From positions 124,001-188,000 of the forward strand of contig JAFJTR010000057.1 of assembly GCA_022559985.1 (NCBI GenBank): a stretch of 64,000 nt of DNA. Direction: 5' to 3'. This DNA comes from Parastagonospora avenae f. sp. tritici 18332-5 (taxonomy: Eukaryota > Ascomycota > Dothideomycetes > Pleosporales > Phaeosphaeriaceae). A program made the translations under genes and the position numbers. Shown here one piece after another: positions 45,514 through 58,500 of the stretch. The notes under the pieces are model-generated. The model was not told the DNA's origin. It saw only the letters and a program-made list of their open reading frames with translations, and searched no databases. Position 1 is the first letter of the stretch. Each line of letters opens with the position of its first letter.

Positions 45514-47464
45514 CTAGCTCTGCACGACAGCAAATTGTAACCGCGAGTCGCGAGGTCGTCTCGGACCTAACATGGAACATTTCGGTCGACATTTGTGGAG
45601 ATAATTTGACGTTGCAGCCAGGATGCGCTGGATCAACACACGTTTGCATGTTTCGCGACATATCACGCACAACAGTTGGGCAACGTGAAGATCAGGGATG
45701 ATCTTGGAACATGTCTAGAATTTCGACACGCAAGCGACTGGCGGTGTCGTCGAGCGTGGAAGCGGGGTGGTAGATGCGAACAACTCATGGTAAGGTCGAT
45801 CGGTCCGTGCGTCGAATAACATCAGATTCGAGATTTTGTTTTGGACGACGCATATTTTCAACGTGCAATGAGACGAGCGATGGCTCGACAGACTTTCACA
45901 TTTGGTAACCGCAAGTGCGCGGCCATGTTTCGTATCCATTGGCAGCGGAGTGTCAACTCTGGCGCTGCAAACATACAAAAGGAACAACGTTAGCTGGCAT
46001 ACATGTGCAGCAATAGTGTCAACCTTGGAAGCGAGCAATGCTTCACCTAGCACAGTCGCCTTGCAGTTGTGTGCGGCTCATTGGACGTGGCCGGGATATC
46101 CCTCTTGGAGAACAGGTTTGCCCAGATTAGCATGCAGGCCGAGATGAAGTAGGAAGACCGCGACCTCTGCGCGTGCAGGACAGCTTTTGACAGCTGGCGC
46201 ATATGCATGCGTTGGCAGCGCATCCTCCTACTCTGTTCTGGGGCGGTCGGAATCCCAGTGCCGCTGCGGTCGAGACAGTCTCGCATATTCTCGGTCCAGG
46301 CGACTGGCTAGCAGTGTTTGTCGTCGTCAACGCGGAGCGCTGCGACAAAGCAGTGTTTGGCCGTCTATATGTACGCATTCTTGTTGAGCGTGACAATGGA
46401 GGGGCACGACATGATGGTGGGGTGGGTGCCCTCAGAAACGGCCTGGGCTGACAGGCATGGCGCGCGACCGGGCGATGCTCTCCCGCCGTGTCTCGACAAG
46501 AGTCAGTCTAGGGCCGATCATAGGATGCGCTGTCGACGAATGTCTGTACAAGGCGGGGATGGGCTGGCCAGCCACCTGTGGGCGACAAAGGTCCCACCGC
46601 ATCGTCGTAGCTGAGGGCTTTGGGCGTCGTGCAGCAGGCGCGGGCTGCATGCACGCTGATTCGTCTGGAGTGCTACAGATGATGAGCTGTCCTGCAGGAC
46701 CGCCTACTCAAGCAGCGTGCACTGGCGGTCTGATGTCGCCACCAATCTGGGGCATCGCGCTCGCTTGGGGGACCAGCACGAGAAAGCCTGTCGCATGTCC
46801 ATGTCGCTGGCGATTGCTGTCTTTCTCGTCGCCCATCTGCATCTGCGTGTATGCTGGAGCGCCGTTGAGCTGCAGCCGTGACTTGCCCGAGCGACAGGGA
46901 CTCGAAGACAGGCCAATCACGCTTCCCGCCATTCCGCTATCGATAACAAACCGTGTGAGCAGAGCGTGTGCCAACGCATCCGAGTTCGCGCCCAAAACAC
47001 TCTCTCCCAATACGCGCGCTCCATCTGGCTTTCTGCGATGCAATAGAGCTTCGCCCTGCCAATCTGAGCACTCCAGACTGCCGCAGGGCTTCATCGGGAC
47101 TCCCTCATGGCGACAGCATTATGATTAGGAGGAACCAACACTCGGCCTCGCCTCTGGCGCAGGCCATCTCCCCTCCACGTAGGTCCCGCCGTGTCTTTAT
47201 TGTCTATTGCCGTGCTGCTCTGTGCGGTGTGCTGCAGTTTTGCAATGCTCGCCCAATAGCTTCGGGCCGGCACCATGATGTGTTGGCACTACTGACCTAC
47301 TCGCAGCCGTCTCTCCCACCGTTACCCAAGTATCCTCTAGAAGCCATACGCCCTCGCACAATACAACTGTCGTCGAGGATCCTCCCGTCGAGGCTCCGCC
47401 CGCGCCTTTCTCGCCGCCCAGGTCGCCTTCACCTCGCTCATTTACCCCCCAGCAGCCAACTACC
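45514..47464. other. long intergenic region, no gene supported
   Basis: Nearly 2 kb upstream of the large conserved gene. GC-rich open frames occur on both strands between 46450 and 47130, but they overlap each other, lack recognisable domains and have no splice support. Pyrimidine- and proline-codon-rich sequence at 47300-47460 probably represents the 5' leader of the following gene. Confidence 0.4.
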
Positions 47465-50400
47465 ATGGGAAGTCGACCTGGCGGACTGCACGACGTTAGC
47501 AATAATGAGCGTCTCTTGTCGAGCACTCAGCGGCCCCAGTTGGCCCCGTCCATGTCTGCCCCCGCCGGCCGCTTGCCGCGATTGCTTCCCGCCGATCTTT
47601 CATCGTACACCGATTCGTACCTGCCCACCGCGGCCATTCCCACGTCCGCGACTTCCCTCGCTGAACTCGCCCATTTGATTCGCCTCCAAGGCTACCAGGA
47701 GCAGCGCAAGGCTCATTCGCGCGTGCGTCTGCACCGATGGCTGGTCTCCAGCGCCCTCTCCGCACGTCTGGTACATTGTGGAGAGCTTGCCTACCGCACC
47801 CTGGTGGACAACTTCAGGTCCGACGACAAGAAAGGCTTTGCCTCTCTCTATAACGCCCTTAACGATGTACGAAACTCATGCGATGCGACACGGCAGTATG
47901 CATTGCTCGAGCCAGATTTGGAGTTTGCCAAGTCCAAAAGCATGCGCGGCGACAAGTCTCTCTCTTCGTCTACTTTTCTTAACGAAGTCCCGTCCAAGAT
48001 TTTGGACGATCTCCTAGACTTTATTTCCGAAATTCGCACCAACCCAGATTTCCTTGCTGCTCGCATTTCCAGCCTTTCTCAGCAAGAACTCGCGTCTTTA
48101 TCATCATTTCGTCAGGCGTTGGATCCTATTGATTCGGTCATGGCCATGCAGGCCCGCGGTAAGAATGTAGGCTCCCAGAAGCCCAGCCAGCAAGGCAGCC
48201 CCGTGGAGCGCCTCCTCTCCTTCCAAAGGCATGATCCGCTTGCAGCACTCATTTACTCCATCTTCGCCAACTCTTCGGGACCGGATTCCGCCGAGGACCT
48301 CCGCCGCACGGACGTTTGGGCTACTGCTTGCGCCAGACTCATAAAGGACACCAAACCAGGATCTGACAAGTTCATCAAAACTGTTTTGGACGTATGGGCT
48401 GGTATGCGCGAATGGCCGGGCAAAGCCAACCTAGAGCTTTACCTGATGCAAGCCCTTCAAGACGGACAATTTCTCCTGGAGAAAGCTGAGGAACAGACCG
48501 CGCGAGCAGGAGTTCAACCCGTAGTGCGCAGCACCAAGGATACCATTGCCGCCGACGAGTACTTTGATAGAGTTGTCAAGCGCCTCTTTGAAGTCGTAGA
48601 CGACGAGCCCAGCGCTGGGGGTATTCCCGAAGGAGTCCTCGAAATCGGAAACGCCATTCTCCGCAAGCTCGACGAAGAGAAGAATTTGCGCAAAGCATCG
48701 CAGAACTTCTTCGTGTCGCGATGGCTTTTCTCTACTTTCCTGCTGAATGCTATCATTCACCCTGAGGCAGGTAGCCCGCTTCCGGTTCAAGTATGAAAGA
48801 CTGACTTTTACAGACCCATGGAATTATGGTAGGCCATCACATCAGCGAACATGCCCGTCAGAAGATCCTTAAGGAGATTGCCATCCGGGCACAGAAACAT
48901 GTTTTGGACATGACCTACAATTGGTACGAGCTTTCCTTTGGTTTCTTCCTCTTCCAAACCGCTGACATGGGCGATAGGCGGCAAGCAGTGCCTGTGCTTC
49001 CAGAAATCCGCACTCACATCGAGAACATTCTCGCCAGGTTCAAGCACACCAAGACGCCCGCCAAGCCAATCCTTCTCCCTGCGAAGGCCATCACTTCCCC
49101 GCGAGAGACTGTCGAAGTTCAGCCGTTCATCGTTTTGTCTCCCTCCGACATCATCACCATGGTCACTACGCTATTCCCAGAACGTAGGCCATCCTCGAGC
49201 CACATTGACCAACAAGCCCAACGTCGCACTGGATTGGCCTCGTCCGCTTCTTCCATGTCTGGCGTTTCTATGCCTTTTCGCAACGCGGCCGCATCCATGA
49301 CCGATGCGAGCTCCGTTTTGAGTGCAAGCGCATCTTCCATGACTAGTGATCAGACTTCCCGGGAGCCACTTTTGGACAGCATTAGCACTCTGCCCTTGGA
49401 GGAACGTCCAGCCGAACTAAAAGTTGCGCCGACCGAATTGTACGGAAGACGCCTGAGGACTGCATGCTCTGAGATGACTCGAATTCTTGGTTTCGAAGCC
49501 ACATCCGGCTCTTGCCATCCTTGTGCTGAGCGCTGGGCCGTCCTCTACATCTCAGCAGACGGAAAGCAGCTGAAATCACGCATGCGCAAAGATTCAGACG
49601 ACGAAGAAGAGCACGACGAGGACTCGCCTGACAGTGACAGCAGCGACGACGAGGGAACTGGAGACAGGATCGATCTCGAGAATGACTATCATCAGTTGAA
49701 GGAAGCTATCGTCAAGTTGGTTGAGGAGTACGAGATACCGAAGGAGTTAGCGCCAGACAGCGAGTCGAAGAACTTCAGTAACCGCATGACGACTCGGAAA
49801 GGCGGTCGCGGACGAGGAATCGTCAGAAGCGTTACTGAGAATCTCGGATCGCGCAACCCATACAACCAGGGCCAAAGCCAGAGTCAGCTCACGACTCTGA
49901 TAGCCAGTCAGAGGAACGTGCCAGCCCGGCATCGCTCCCCACAATTTCCGAGAAGCAACAGTAATCCCCAGCTTGGAGAGAAGCAGGAGAACAGCTCTGT
50001 CTTGGTCACCATGCTCGAGACTGCCATGTACCAGTGTCAAGCGCGGTCCGATTTTGTTAACGCACATCTTTACTACAAAACCCTCCAAAGTCTTCGAAGG
50101 CTTACCTCACCAACATTAGTGAAGAACGGATATGCCGCACTTCTCAACTACTTCTCTCGTGGTCCACGAGACTCGCTCGGGAAGGCAGCGAACGCGATTG
50201 AAGAGTTCGAAGCCTGGTTCGTATGGCTCAAGCAGTCTCAAGAGCGATCGGATGCCATGATCGAGGAGATGATGCTTGGCTTCAAGAATCTACGCGACAA
50301 AATGTGGTATATCAGTGATGTTCGCGGTTCAGCTGTGTACGAAGAGGCGCGCAATGTGGCCCTTGCTCTCAAGATCATGGGGCAACCGACCAGAACGCTC

Positions 50401-52554
50401 GACGGCAAACCAATTCAGGGCCAACGGTCTCGTCACTACTCCAAATCCTCGAACAACAACTTCTTGATGAAGGGCGAAGCGGTTCTCGTGGATGTCATGT
50501 CTGCATCGCAGGATTTTGGCGGACCCAACAAGCTCGCTGATGAGCAGTCAGAGATTACCCTTAAGTGGCTGACACAGTATGGTGTCGTGAACTTCTGCAA
50601 AGGTGAGGAGAGAATACACCGCTTCTGCCTTGAAGTGGATAAGTGCGTCAACAAGATTGTTGGAGAGAACTTGATAGAGACCCCTGTGCTCTGGGCTAGC
50701 GACCTCTACAAGCGGGATCAGCAGATCCTCGAGAGTGGACGCCAGAAGGGAGACCTCTTCCTTACAGGCGTTGGAACTTTGTCCATTGCAGGCGACGAAG
50801 AATACGAAACACATGGCCGCCCTGGCTCCAGAAACCTCGATTTCGCACAGCGTCCTAGCCACAGCAGTCTCCGATCTGCAGCCAACCGCAACGGTTCTCA
50901 GGCTAGCTTTGACCAAAGCCCGTGGGCAAGAGGACCAATGGATCACCATGACTACTTTGGCGGTTCGTCGCCTGTGTTGTCTATTGACTCCGTCACGACG
51001 TTCTGGTCTCCATTCCAGACTCAAGCGCAGTCACCGACAAGTGCCACCAGCATACGCCCCCGTACCGCATCATCGTCCAAGGGTACGGTCATGCTGAAAC
51101 AATCCGCAAGCGTCAATGAAGACAAGCGCAGATTCATGCTCGAACTGAAGCAGACGCTCACTGGTCTGCTACTTAGCGATCTAGGAGCAGCCGTTTTTGC
51201 CAGCGGAAGCGAAACTGATTCTTGGTTTGGCAGCGACATCATAGAAGACTGCATTCGAAAGCGAGACGAAGAAGAGCGCAAACGCAAGAAGCAGCTCGCT
51301 AAGAAAAAGAGCACAAAGAACTTGCGAAAACAAGTCGTGCCACAAGTTGTGCCTGACCAACGCAATGTTCCTCTGGAGGCACTTGGCCGCACAGAGCGCA
51401 GTCAGGCTGCGCCACCTGTTGCGACCTACCAGCACGCCGCAGGCTCAGATGCCCATCACTCTGCTGGTGAACATTCTTCCACATCAAGTGATGCCACATC
51501 GCGATCAAGCGGGACCACCGCAGCAAAGAAAGCCGGACTGTTGGAGTTCCCTTACAATGTCGCTTTCCGTCGACTTCTCAGCAAGTTTCAGACGCATCCC
51601 AACCCTTACTCTAAGCTGCACGCACTATACGAGTTGGAGCTGCTCATCATCGCATCACTGTCCTCTCGGACTGGCAAGTCATACAACAATCGCCGTGACG
51701 CACTACCAACAGTTCCTCAATCACCAACTCTGGGTCCCATGCCCGAGCTGAGCTCACGCGAGCCTGCCACCCACACAAGCCGGGCCGAGAACTTGGAGCA
51801 AGCGATCGCTAACTGCGAGGAACGTCGTTCCCAAAGCATGACACAAGACAGAGCTAGTAATGCCTCGCCGCTAGCACGCGTGGGCGCACGTTCACCTGTT
51901 GGTCCACCCAGCACCGACATGATTGTTGATGTCATTCAAGGTCTTTTGCGAGACGCCGACATCCGCCCGAAAACACTCTTCCGTGATCTCCAGTACATTG
52001 CCTCATTCGTCCCCGCACAGATGCTCGACAAGACTGCTCGCGGCAAGGCATTCTGGGACGTCGGTCTTGCAGCACTGGGTCTCAAGATGGACGTATGTCG
52101 CATCATGCTGGAGCTCGTCGACGAAGTTATCACTCAGAACAGCAAGCGCGACGACATCGTCAAAGCCGGCGTCGCCGAGAAAGCCTCCGCGACTATTCCC
52201 CCACCAGCCGATGAGCCCCTCTCGCGCTACACAATGGAAGACGCAGCCCGCATGCTCGTCATCACCGCCAAAGAAGGCGACGCCGTTGCAGAGCGCGAAC
52301 TCGCCATCTTCTACCTCACGACGCCCGACCTCCTACACCGCACTGTCCTGCCGCTCACCAAGCCCAGCGAAGTCTTCAAGACGGAGCTGCTCAACCGCGA
52401 GAGGAAGGCGAGCAACGACGTCGCGCGCTCCGATCCCATGACCATGTGCGTCGCGCAGCACTGGATGGAGCAATCCATGCGCGGCGGCGACAACCTCGCC
52501 GCCAAATACCTGCGCCAGCGCAGCGAGTTGGAGAATATCCCCGCGCGGTCCTAA
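47465..52554 (+). CDS. large conserved fungal protein, function not recognised
   Basis: Two exons (47465-48766 and 48814-52554) give 1,680 residues. The start CCATGG context at 47465 is good. Residues 70-470 are helical and include RWLFSTFLLNAIIHPE joined to THGIMVGHH, faintly like the core of a RasGAP domain, but I cannot confirm that. A very acidic stretch (EEHDEDSPDSDSSDDEG) lies near 700, basic Arg/Gly and Ser-rich segments near 770-820, and a large helical block at 830-1090. A coiled, lysine-rich segment follows (RDEEERKRKKQLAKKK), and the C-terminus resembles Sel1-type repeats (DAARMLVITAKEGDAVAERELAIFYL). No membrane segment or catalytic motif was identified. The length and absence of frame damage suggest a genuine conserved, probably regulatory, gene. 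The intron uses a GC donor. Confidence 0.8.
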
Positions 52555-53276
52555 AGGCGCACACCGTGACTTCTTTGAGTGATACCCCAAATCTCGATAT
52601 TTCTGTCTATCCTGCGCGCGAGCATGTTGCGTTCGTTACGAAATCTGCATGCATGCATAGCGCGGAGTTTTTTGTTTCCCTTTATTTTCTCGTCTTCGAG
52701 CTTTGTCTTTTCTGCATGATTCCCCCTATTGCCTGGCTCTTGTTTTCCCGGGCGTGCGATCCCCCGTTGTAGATGTTGTCCCTGGGATATTGTTGATGAA
52801 TAGATGGAGGGATGGGTGTGTATATGGGAAATGGTGGGCACATATAATGAAATCACGGCCAATGGGGTTCTTGGAATAGGTATCTGGATTTTTCACTGTG
52901 TATCGAGCAATACCACATATAGCGTAGACGTTTTCTTTTAGGGGTAATAGGGAAATTTGACAAGTTAAAATATTGCATGGATGGTGAATTGCGGATTCGT
53001 GATGTGTGATGGGGTTTGGAGATGGGATGTGAGGTCAGTTTGCGTGGTGAAGGGCGAGCTTCACAGCATTCATGTCACATACTCAATTAACACGCACGCC
53101 AGCTTTAAGAGTGAGAATGACATGTGGTTGGACTCGATTATACTTCACCCGCCGCGATGCTAGCCGCGATGCTAAGCTAGCGCAAATAGAAGCCGGCCAC
53201 CTAGGGTTTCCCGCCACCTCGGCAAAACGCGACTCCTGCATAGAACACGCGATATCTCCCCCAACACTCTATCAAA
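52555..53276. other. 3' flank and intergenic region, no gene seen
   Basis: Holds the transcription end of the large gene and AT-rich sequence. No coding feature, tRNA or terminal repeat is recognised. Confidence 0.45.
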
Positions 53277-53642
53277 ATGGATGCCCGTGAGCTCTCTATT
53301 CAAGCAGCTATCAGCGATTACAACGCAGGTGTTTATACCAGTCTACGCTCTGTTCGTATCTGCTGGACCGACCGCATCCTCGAACATGGTCCTGGACCCA
53401 AGAAGAGATCTGAATACGCTTGTCCAAGGTCTCTTATTTCTTTCGAGCCGTTCTGGATCGACGAGCCCAAGGTGCGTGAAGCGTACTGGGAGGCATTTGT
53501 CAGGCACAACCACATTTCCGAAAGGTCTGACGTCTGGAAACCCGATGTGGATCTGCTTTATTGCAGCTACAGAGACTGGACCCATTTCGCACAAGATAGG
53601 CCGTGGAAGGAAGGGATTCGCAGACGGCTTTGCGTATTTTGA
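53277..53642 (+). CDS. hypothetical protein with a psq-type transposase start
   Basis: A 121-residue open frame. Its first 26 residues (MDARELSIQAAISDYNAGVY...) closely follow the N-terminus of psq/CENP-B-type helix-turn-helix regions of fungal pogo-family transposases. The remainder (ISFEPFWIDEPKVREAYWEAF...) is not from that family and is not recognised. An overlapping frame at 53281-53853 is also open for 190 residues, with a Cys-containing C-terminus (CRSCAEKCKSRGHGG). This may be a transposase fragment fused to host sequence, or a chance open frame. I cannot tell which frame, if any, is used. Confidence 0.3.
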   Translation: MDARELSIQAAISDYNAGVYTSLRSVRICWTDRILEHGPGPKKRSEYACPRSLISFEPFWIDEPKVREAYWEAFVRHNHISERSDVWKPDVDLLYCSYRDWTHFAQDRPWKEGIRRRLCVF

Positions 53643-53853
53643 CGAGGGGCTTGCAAATATGACGGTCGAACGATGCATTGTGAAAGGGTATGGTGGTAGT
53701 AGCCTCTCGGAGGAGTATTGGATTGAGATTGAACCAGGAGAGGAGGAGCAGGATCCGACTAGAGGTCCCGAAACATGCAGATCATGTGCAGAGAAATGCA
53801 AATCACGCGGACATGGTGGTATCGTGGTGTCAGGACCTCTCATACAGGGTTGA

Positions 53854-54586
53854 TATTATGCCTCGCACGGGTCCACTGTTCCCTCTGGGTCTTCAACTTG
53901 GGCCAACAAGACTTACACTTCTACGCTCAATGCTGCCTCGCAGTTGGAATTTCTCCGCCCGCATACTCAATGTAACCTTCAGTGGATGATTGTGCGTCTA
54001 TGGTCTCATTCGCTCGGCCCAGCATAAGATTAGCATCGGCAAACGCACTTCTCTCACGCTTGAACTCGGGGACAGAGACATTCTCCCACTTGCCGCAGGA
54101 GACTTGCGCAGTTGAGGTTCCGAAATGGCGGGGGAAAGCAGGGCCTAGATCCAGCTCCGGTCTGATCGATCTACTCAGGCCGGCAAATATCCTGGCGAGA
54201 TGTGTAGACTTTCAAAGCTCCTGTCACCATTTCTCAAGTACACGCATTGATGAGCAATTTCTAAATTATTGGCGTTTTACGGGCGCTGATTTAGTCGGGG
54301 TTTTCTGCGTGAAGCACCTCGCAACGCTGACCGGTAGCTCTGCGTTTGCAGCTGCTGTTGCCTTGTTTCGTCCTTTCACCCTGACCATCTAGCCGTTTCT
54401 AGTAACTAAACTTGTTCAACCACGCTCGTCATCTGACTACCGTGATTGCATCTCTTCGTCACTAACTGCCAGTACGCAATTGTCACAGCAACCACGCTCC
54501 CGTCACGCACCACTTGTCACTCCATCCATTCCAGGCTTTCCCAGCCCATCTGCCTCTTCAATTGCGCTGTGTAAAACATTTTTCTA
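53854..54586. other. intergenic region, no gene supported
   Basis: One open frame (53982-54392, plus) is present but has no recognisable features. The rest has several stops in all frames. Confidence 0.4.
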
Positions 54587-55345
54587 ATGCATACAAGCAA
54601 GGCTATCAACAGGAAGATGTACTACCTCAACCAAGCCATGGACTCTCTACTAAACGCCCGCATCCCACCGTCCAAGTTCGCCCCACCAACCCGCAACCGC
54701 ATAGACGCAGACCCGATCCTAGTCATCTACCACGAGACCGGCAAAGGCCCCAAGCCCACACCCCACAACACCAGCTTCCTCCCCCTGCGCACGCGCCTGG
54801 TCGCAAACCCCTTCTCCGCCATCGCCAAAGCCCAAAGCGAAGCGTACTACGAAGAAATCGACAGCATCCCCTCAGCATAACTCGACCTGAAGAGCGAGTT
54901 CTCTGCTGGCCACTGGTATGTCGTTCACCCTGTCACGTATTGGCAAGTTAGGGATTTGAGTAACAAGGTGCTGCAAGACCTCGCGGAGTGGATCGAAGTC
55001 AAAAGCCCAAACGAGCTCTTCACGCGCAAAGCGGGGCAGGTGCTTGCGTTCAAGAGCGCGAGGGATGAGAGTTTGAAGGAAGTGAGGAAGGAGTTACTGA
55101 GGAGGGGGAAGAAGGGTGAGGTCGGTGTTGAAGAGGGATACCTCGGAGATTACGATACGATCGATTCTGATGAAGGCGAGGATGAGGCACAGAGTGGCGG
55201 TATCAAGAAAGAAGTTCGAAAGGTAGTGAAGGTGCATGATAAGGCGTCTCGAATCACTGAAGCTGCGCTAGATGAGGCTGCTGAGGCTGGAAGGAAGGCA
55301 GCAAAGGAGGCGAAGATGATGGACGAGTGGTACATCGAACACTGA
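54587..55345 (+). CDS. unrecognised protein; in-frame TAA or a 51-nt intron
   Basis: A frame starting MHTSKAINRKMYYLNQAMDS at 54587 runs to a TAA at 54878-54880 and then stays open in the same phase to TGA at 55343-55345. The combined protein would have about 235-250 residues. The N-terminal half is basic and proline-rich and reads like a genuine protein (DADPILVIYHETGKGP). The C-terminal half has a charged region (DSDEGEDEAQSGG) and a final alanine-rich helix. A 51-nt intron with GTACTA donor at 54844 and GAAGAG acceptor ending at 54894 removes the TAA and keeps frame, so the gene may be intact. Otherwise it has suffered one nonsense mutation. I do not recognise the family. Confidence 0.55.
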
Positions 55346-55554
55346 GCGTCTAGTCGCAAAGGGACGTTCAGGCTGCTGCGACTGCGGTGTCCTTCATCTC
55401 GTTTGAACGAAAACTTCGAACAAACATGTGTTTAACTAAGGAAATTGGCTAGCGCATCTAAGATGAGGAAATACAAGAAGAAATCAATGAAAACTAGATC
55501 CACCTGTGCGGTACCTCAATCTAAAGTTGCACGTGTCCTTCCCCAGTCTGACGT

Positions 55555-58500
55555 TCAAGCATCTGGCAGTACAACCTTGGTCTTCGTGCAAACAATCTTG
55601 GCCAAATTCTCAATACTCCCACTAGCCAACAGCTCCAATACCTGCAAGCTCGCCTCAAACATCCTTGTGATGAAATTGCGCACTTCGATAGCTGTTAGTG
55701 AGTCCAATGGATAGTGGCTAAGAGCACGGCTGATGTCAAGCTCTTCGGGCTCCATTGAGATGACATCAGAAATCTTCTCAACTAGCGCATTGCAAACCAC
55801 CTGCTCGGCCTCAGTTCGCGAAGCCACGGCTTTGAAGGCAGCGCTCCACGAGACCTTCGCTGCAGTCCCGGACGCGTTTGATGCTGCTGCTGCTGCTGCG
55901 CGCAAGAGGTGCACGAACTTGGCATCATTGGACCAGAAAGGACCCATGGTGGGCGCGATGCGCATACCGGTTATGGGATGACCGTTGCAGCTCGACAGCT
56001 TACCCTCGATGGCTGCTTGCAACAACGCCAACACTTCGGCTTCACAGATCGTATCGCTACCAAGATTGCGCGCGACCTCGGCTGCTTTCTCTGCGTCTTC
56101 AGCCAGGTAGCCGGTGTCTGAGACTGCAGTCAAATCGAGTGACGCAGCTCGGATGCCTTTGCTGATGAGGTGTTGTGCGAAGGCGTTGAGGAACGTGTTG
56201 GCTGCGGCATATGCGGCTTGCCCACGGTTTCCCACAGCGCCAGCAGCAGAAGATATGACAACGAAGAAATCGAGAGATGCTTGAGCTGTAGACAGTGCCT
56301 CGTGGAAGTTTCGCGCGCCTTGTACCTTGGAGGCGATGACAGATGTGTATTGATCATGAGTCATCTTCTCGAATAGAACGTCCTAAGAATTCTTTAGTTC
56401 CAGCCGTATGGAAGGATTATTTTTCAGCTTACGTGAAGCACCATGGCGCCGTGTACAATACCTCGCACTGGTGGCAGATCTACCATGCCATCAGAGATAA
56501 GATGGTCGACGGAAGACTTGTCAGCAACATCGCAGCTTCGCACGACAATATTGGCGCCTGCGCTGTTGAGTTCATCGACCTGTTCTTTCGCATTTCTTCG
56601 AAGCTCTCCACTGCGCGAGAGTAAAACGATGTTCTTGGCACCTTTCGAAACCATCCACTTCGCCATGCTTCTTCCGAGACCACCTGTCCCACCGATGAGG
56701 ATATATGTCGCATCTTCGCGAAGCAGAGTAATTCTCTTGGCGATGCGTGGTGCCTTTACTAGTCAGCGCAGTTGGAGCCAAGAATGAACCACGACTTACC
56801 ATGATCAACTCGTTGTCTTGTGGTCTGATCACCACCTTGCCACGCGTGCCCGCAGCTTGAATTTCGTGGAGAGCTGAGACCACGTCTGAAATTCCGTATA
56901 TCTTGATTTCATGCAGTGCCTGAATCGTGTTGTGCTTGAACATCCGGCCCACATCGGCAAGCGTACGCTGAAGAACCTTGGGTCGAAGTTTCCAAACGGC
57001 CTGGATGTCGACAGAGATCACGCTAGTGTTGGCTCTTGCATCTTTACAAGCTCCAGTCCTGTTTGCGTCGATGATGACATGCCGACCAAATTCTGCCAAC
57101 GTGGCGTGTGTTGCGGACGTAAGATGGCTATCCGCCAGGCTGTCAAATACGACATCAACACCACGTCCCACAGTGGCATCTTTAATGGCATCCGTAAAGC
57201 CTTCGCTGCCAGCGTAAAGTATTCTGTCTTCAAGTATGCCAAACTCTCTCAGCAAAAGTGCCTTCTCAGTGGCAGTTTGAGCAGTGGCCCAAATGTCTGC
57301 ACCAACCATCTGAGCAACCGTTAAAGCAGCTTGACCGTTCGCACTCGCAGCATCGTGCACGAGAACAGACTCGTCCTCGCGTAGCCTAGCTTGATCAATC
57401 AATGCATAGGATGCCGTGCAGTATGCCAGTGGTATCGTCGCCGCCGACTCGAACGTTGTATGATCCGGAAGTTTGAACAGAAATGGATGCTGTGCGCGAG
57501 TGATGGTCGACAAAGCGCCTTCAGTCGTAAGCCCTGCAACGTGATCACCGGGACGAAGGTTTGGCACATCGGATCCAACAGCTGTGACAATGCCGCTACA
57601 CTCGACGCCGATCGCGGAGCTAGATGTAATATCTGTTGCATTGATGCCGGTTGCCCTGACCTGGATTTCAACATCATGTGAGGCCAGCGGCGATATTTCA
57701 TGATCGGTGAACTTGAGGCTGTCCGTTACGTTGGGTGTGTCGAAAAAACCACGAAGCGGTCGATTCAAATCAGAGAAAGATGCAAGCTCAGAAGCTGTTG
57801 GATGGGTTGTTTGCTCAACATACTCATTGAGTGAATCGTCGTTGATGATTCGAGGGGTTACCAATTGACCATTGCGTTCCAAGAACTCTGTCTCCTCCAT
57901 CTTAGTCTCTGCGCTCAGCGACTGATTGAACACTCGCAGAATCAGTGAGACATCGCGCTCGACGTCTAACTCTTCACGGGCTTCGACATCAAGGGTAACG
58001 AACTTCATCAGGGTACCTTCTGATCGCAGTGTACGACTGAGCCCAGTAATCATATTACTCTCAGGGTTTGCTGAATCAATGTAAGCACCCCGTACGACCC
58101 ACAGGGCTCCTCGAACAGTCGTCAAAAAGTGTTGCAAAGACTCAAAATCTTGAGCACTGAGAGTTGATAACAACGGCTTCTCAAGCTCTGAGATGGCTAT
58201 GCAGAGCTTGTCCTGCGATACCGTCGCTAGTGAGGCCAGGGATCCTAAAATAGGTGCAGCTCCAGTGAGAAGCATTAGCCGATCCGAAATCATAGCTGCC
58301 ATTTCAAGCTGGGATTCCGAGCTGCCATGAATAATGACCACTCCTGCATCGAAACGGAGCTTTTCTATCGTCCCAACTTCGGGCTCTGCTGTTTGCGACA
58401 TCGGCTCCCAGTCCAGTTTGTAACACAGCTCGCGTGCTGTATTGGCCTCCAGTCCAACACTCATCTCTGTGATCGGGGAGATGAACAAGTCCTCAATCGA

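Noticed and set aside
46457..47128. Open frames of 223 codons (plus) and 128 codons (minus) upstream of the large conserved gene
   Set aside because: They overlap each other in GC-rich sequence, show no domain or compositional sign of a protein and no supported introns. They are probably chance frames in a promoter/leader region.
53982..54392. Plus-strand 136-codon frame
   Set aside because: No recognisable motif, no adjacent exons and ordinary intergenic composition.
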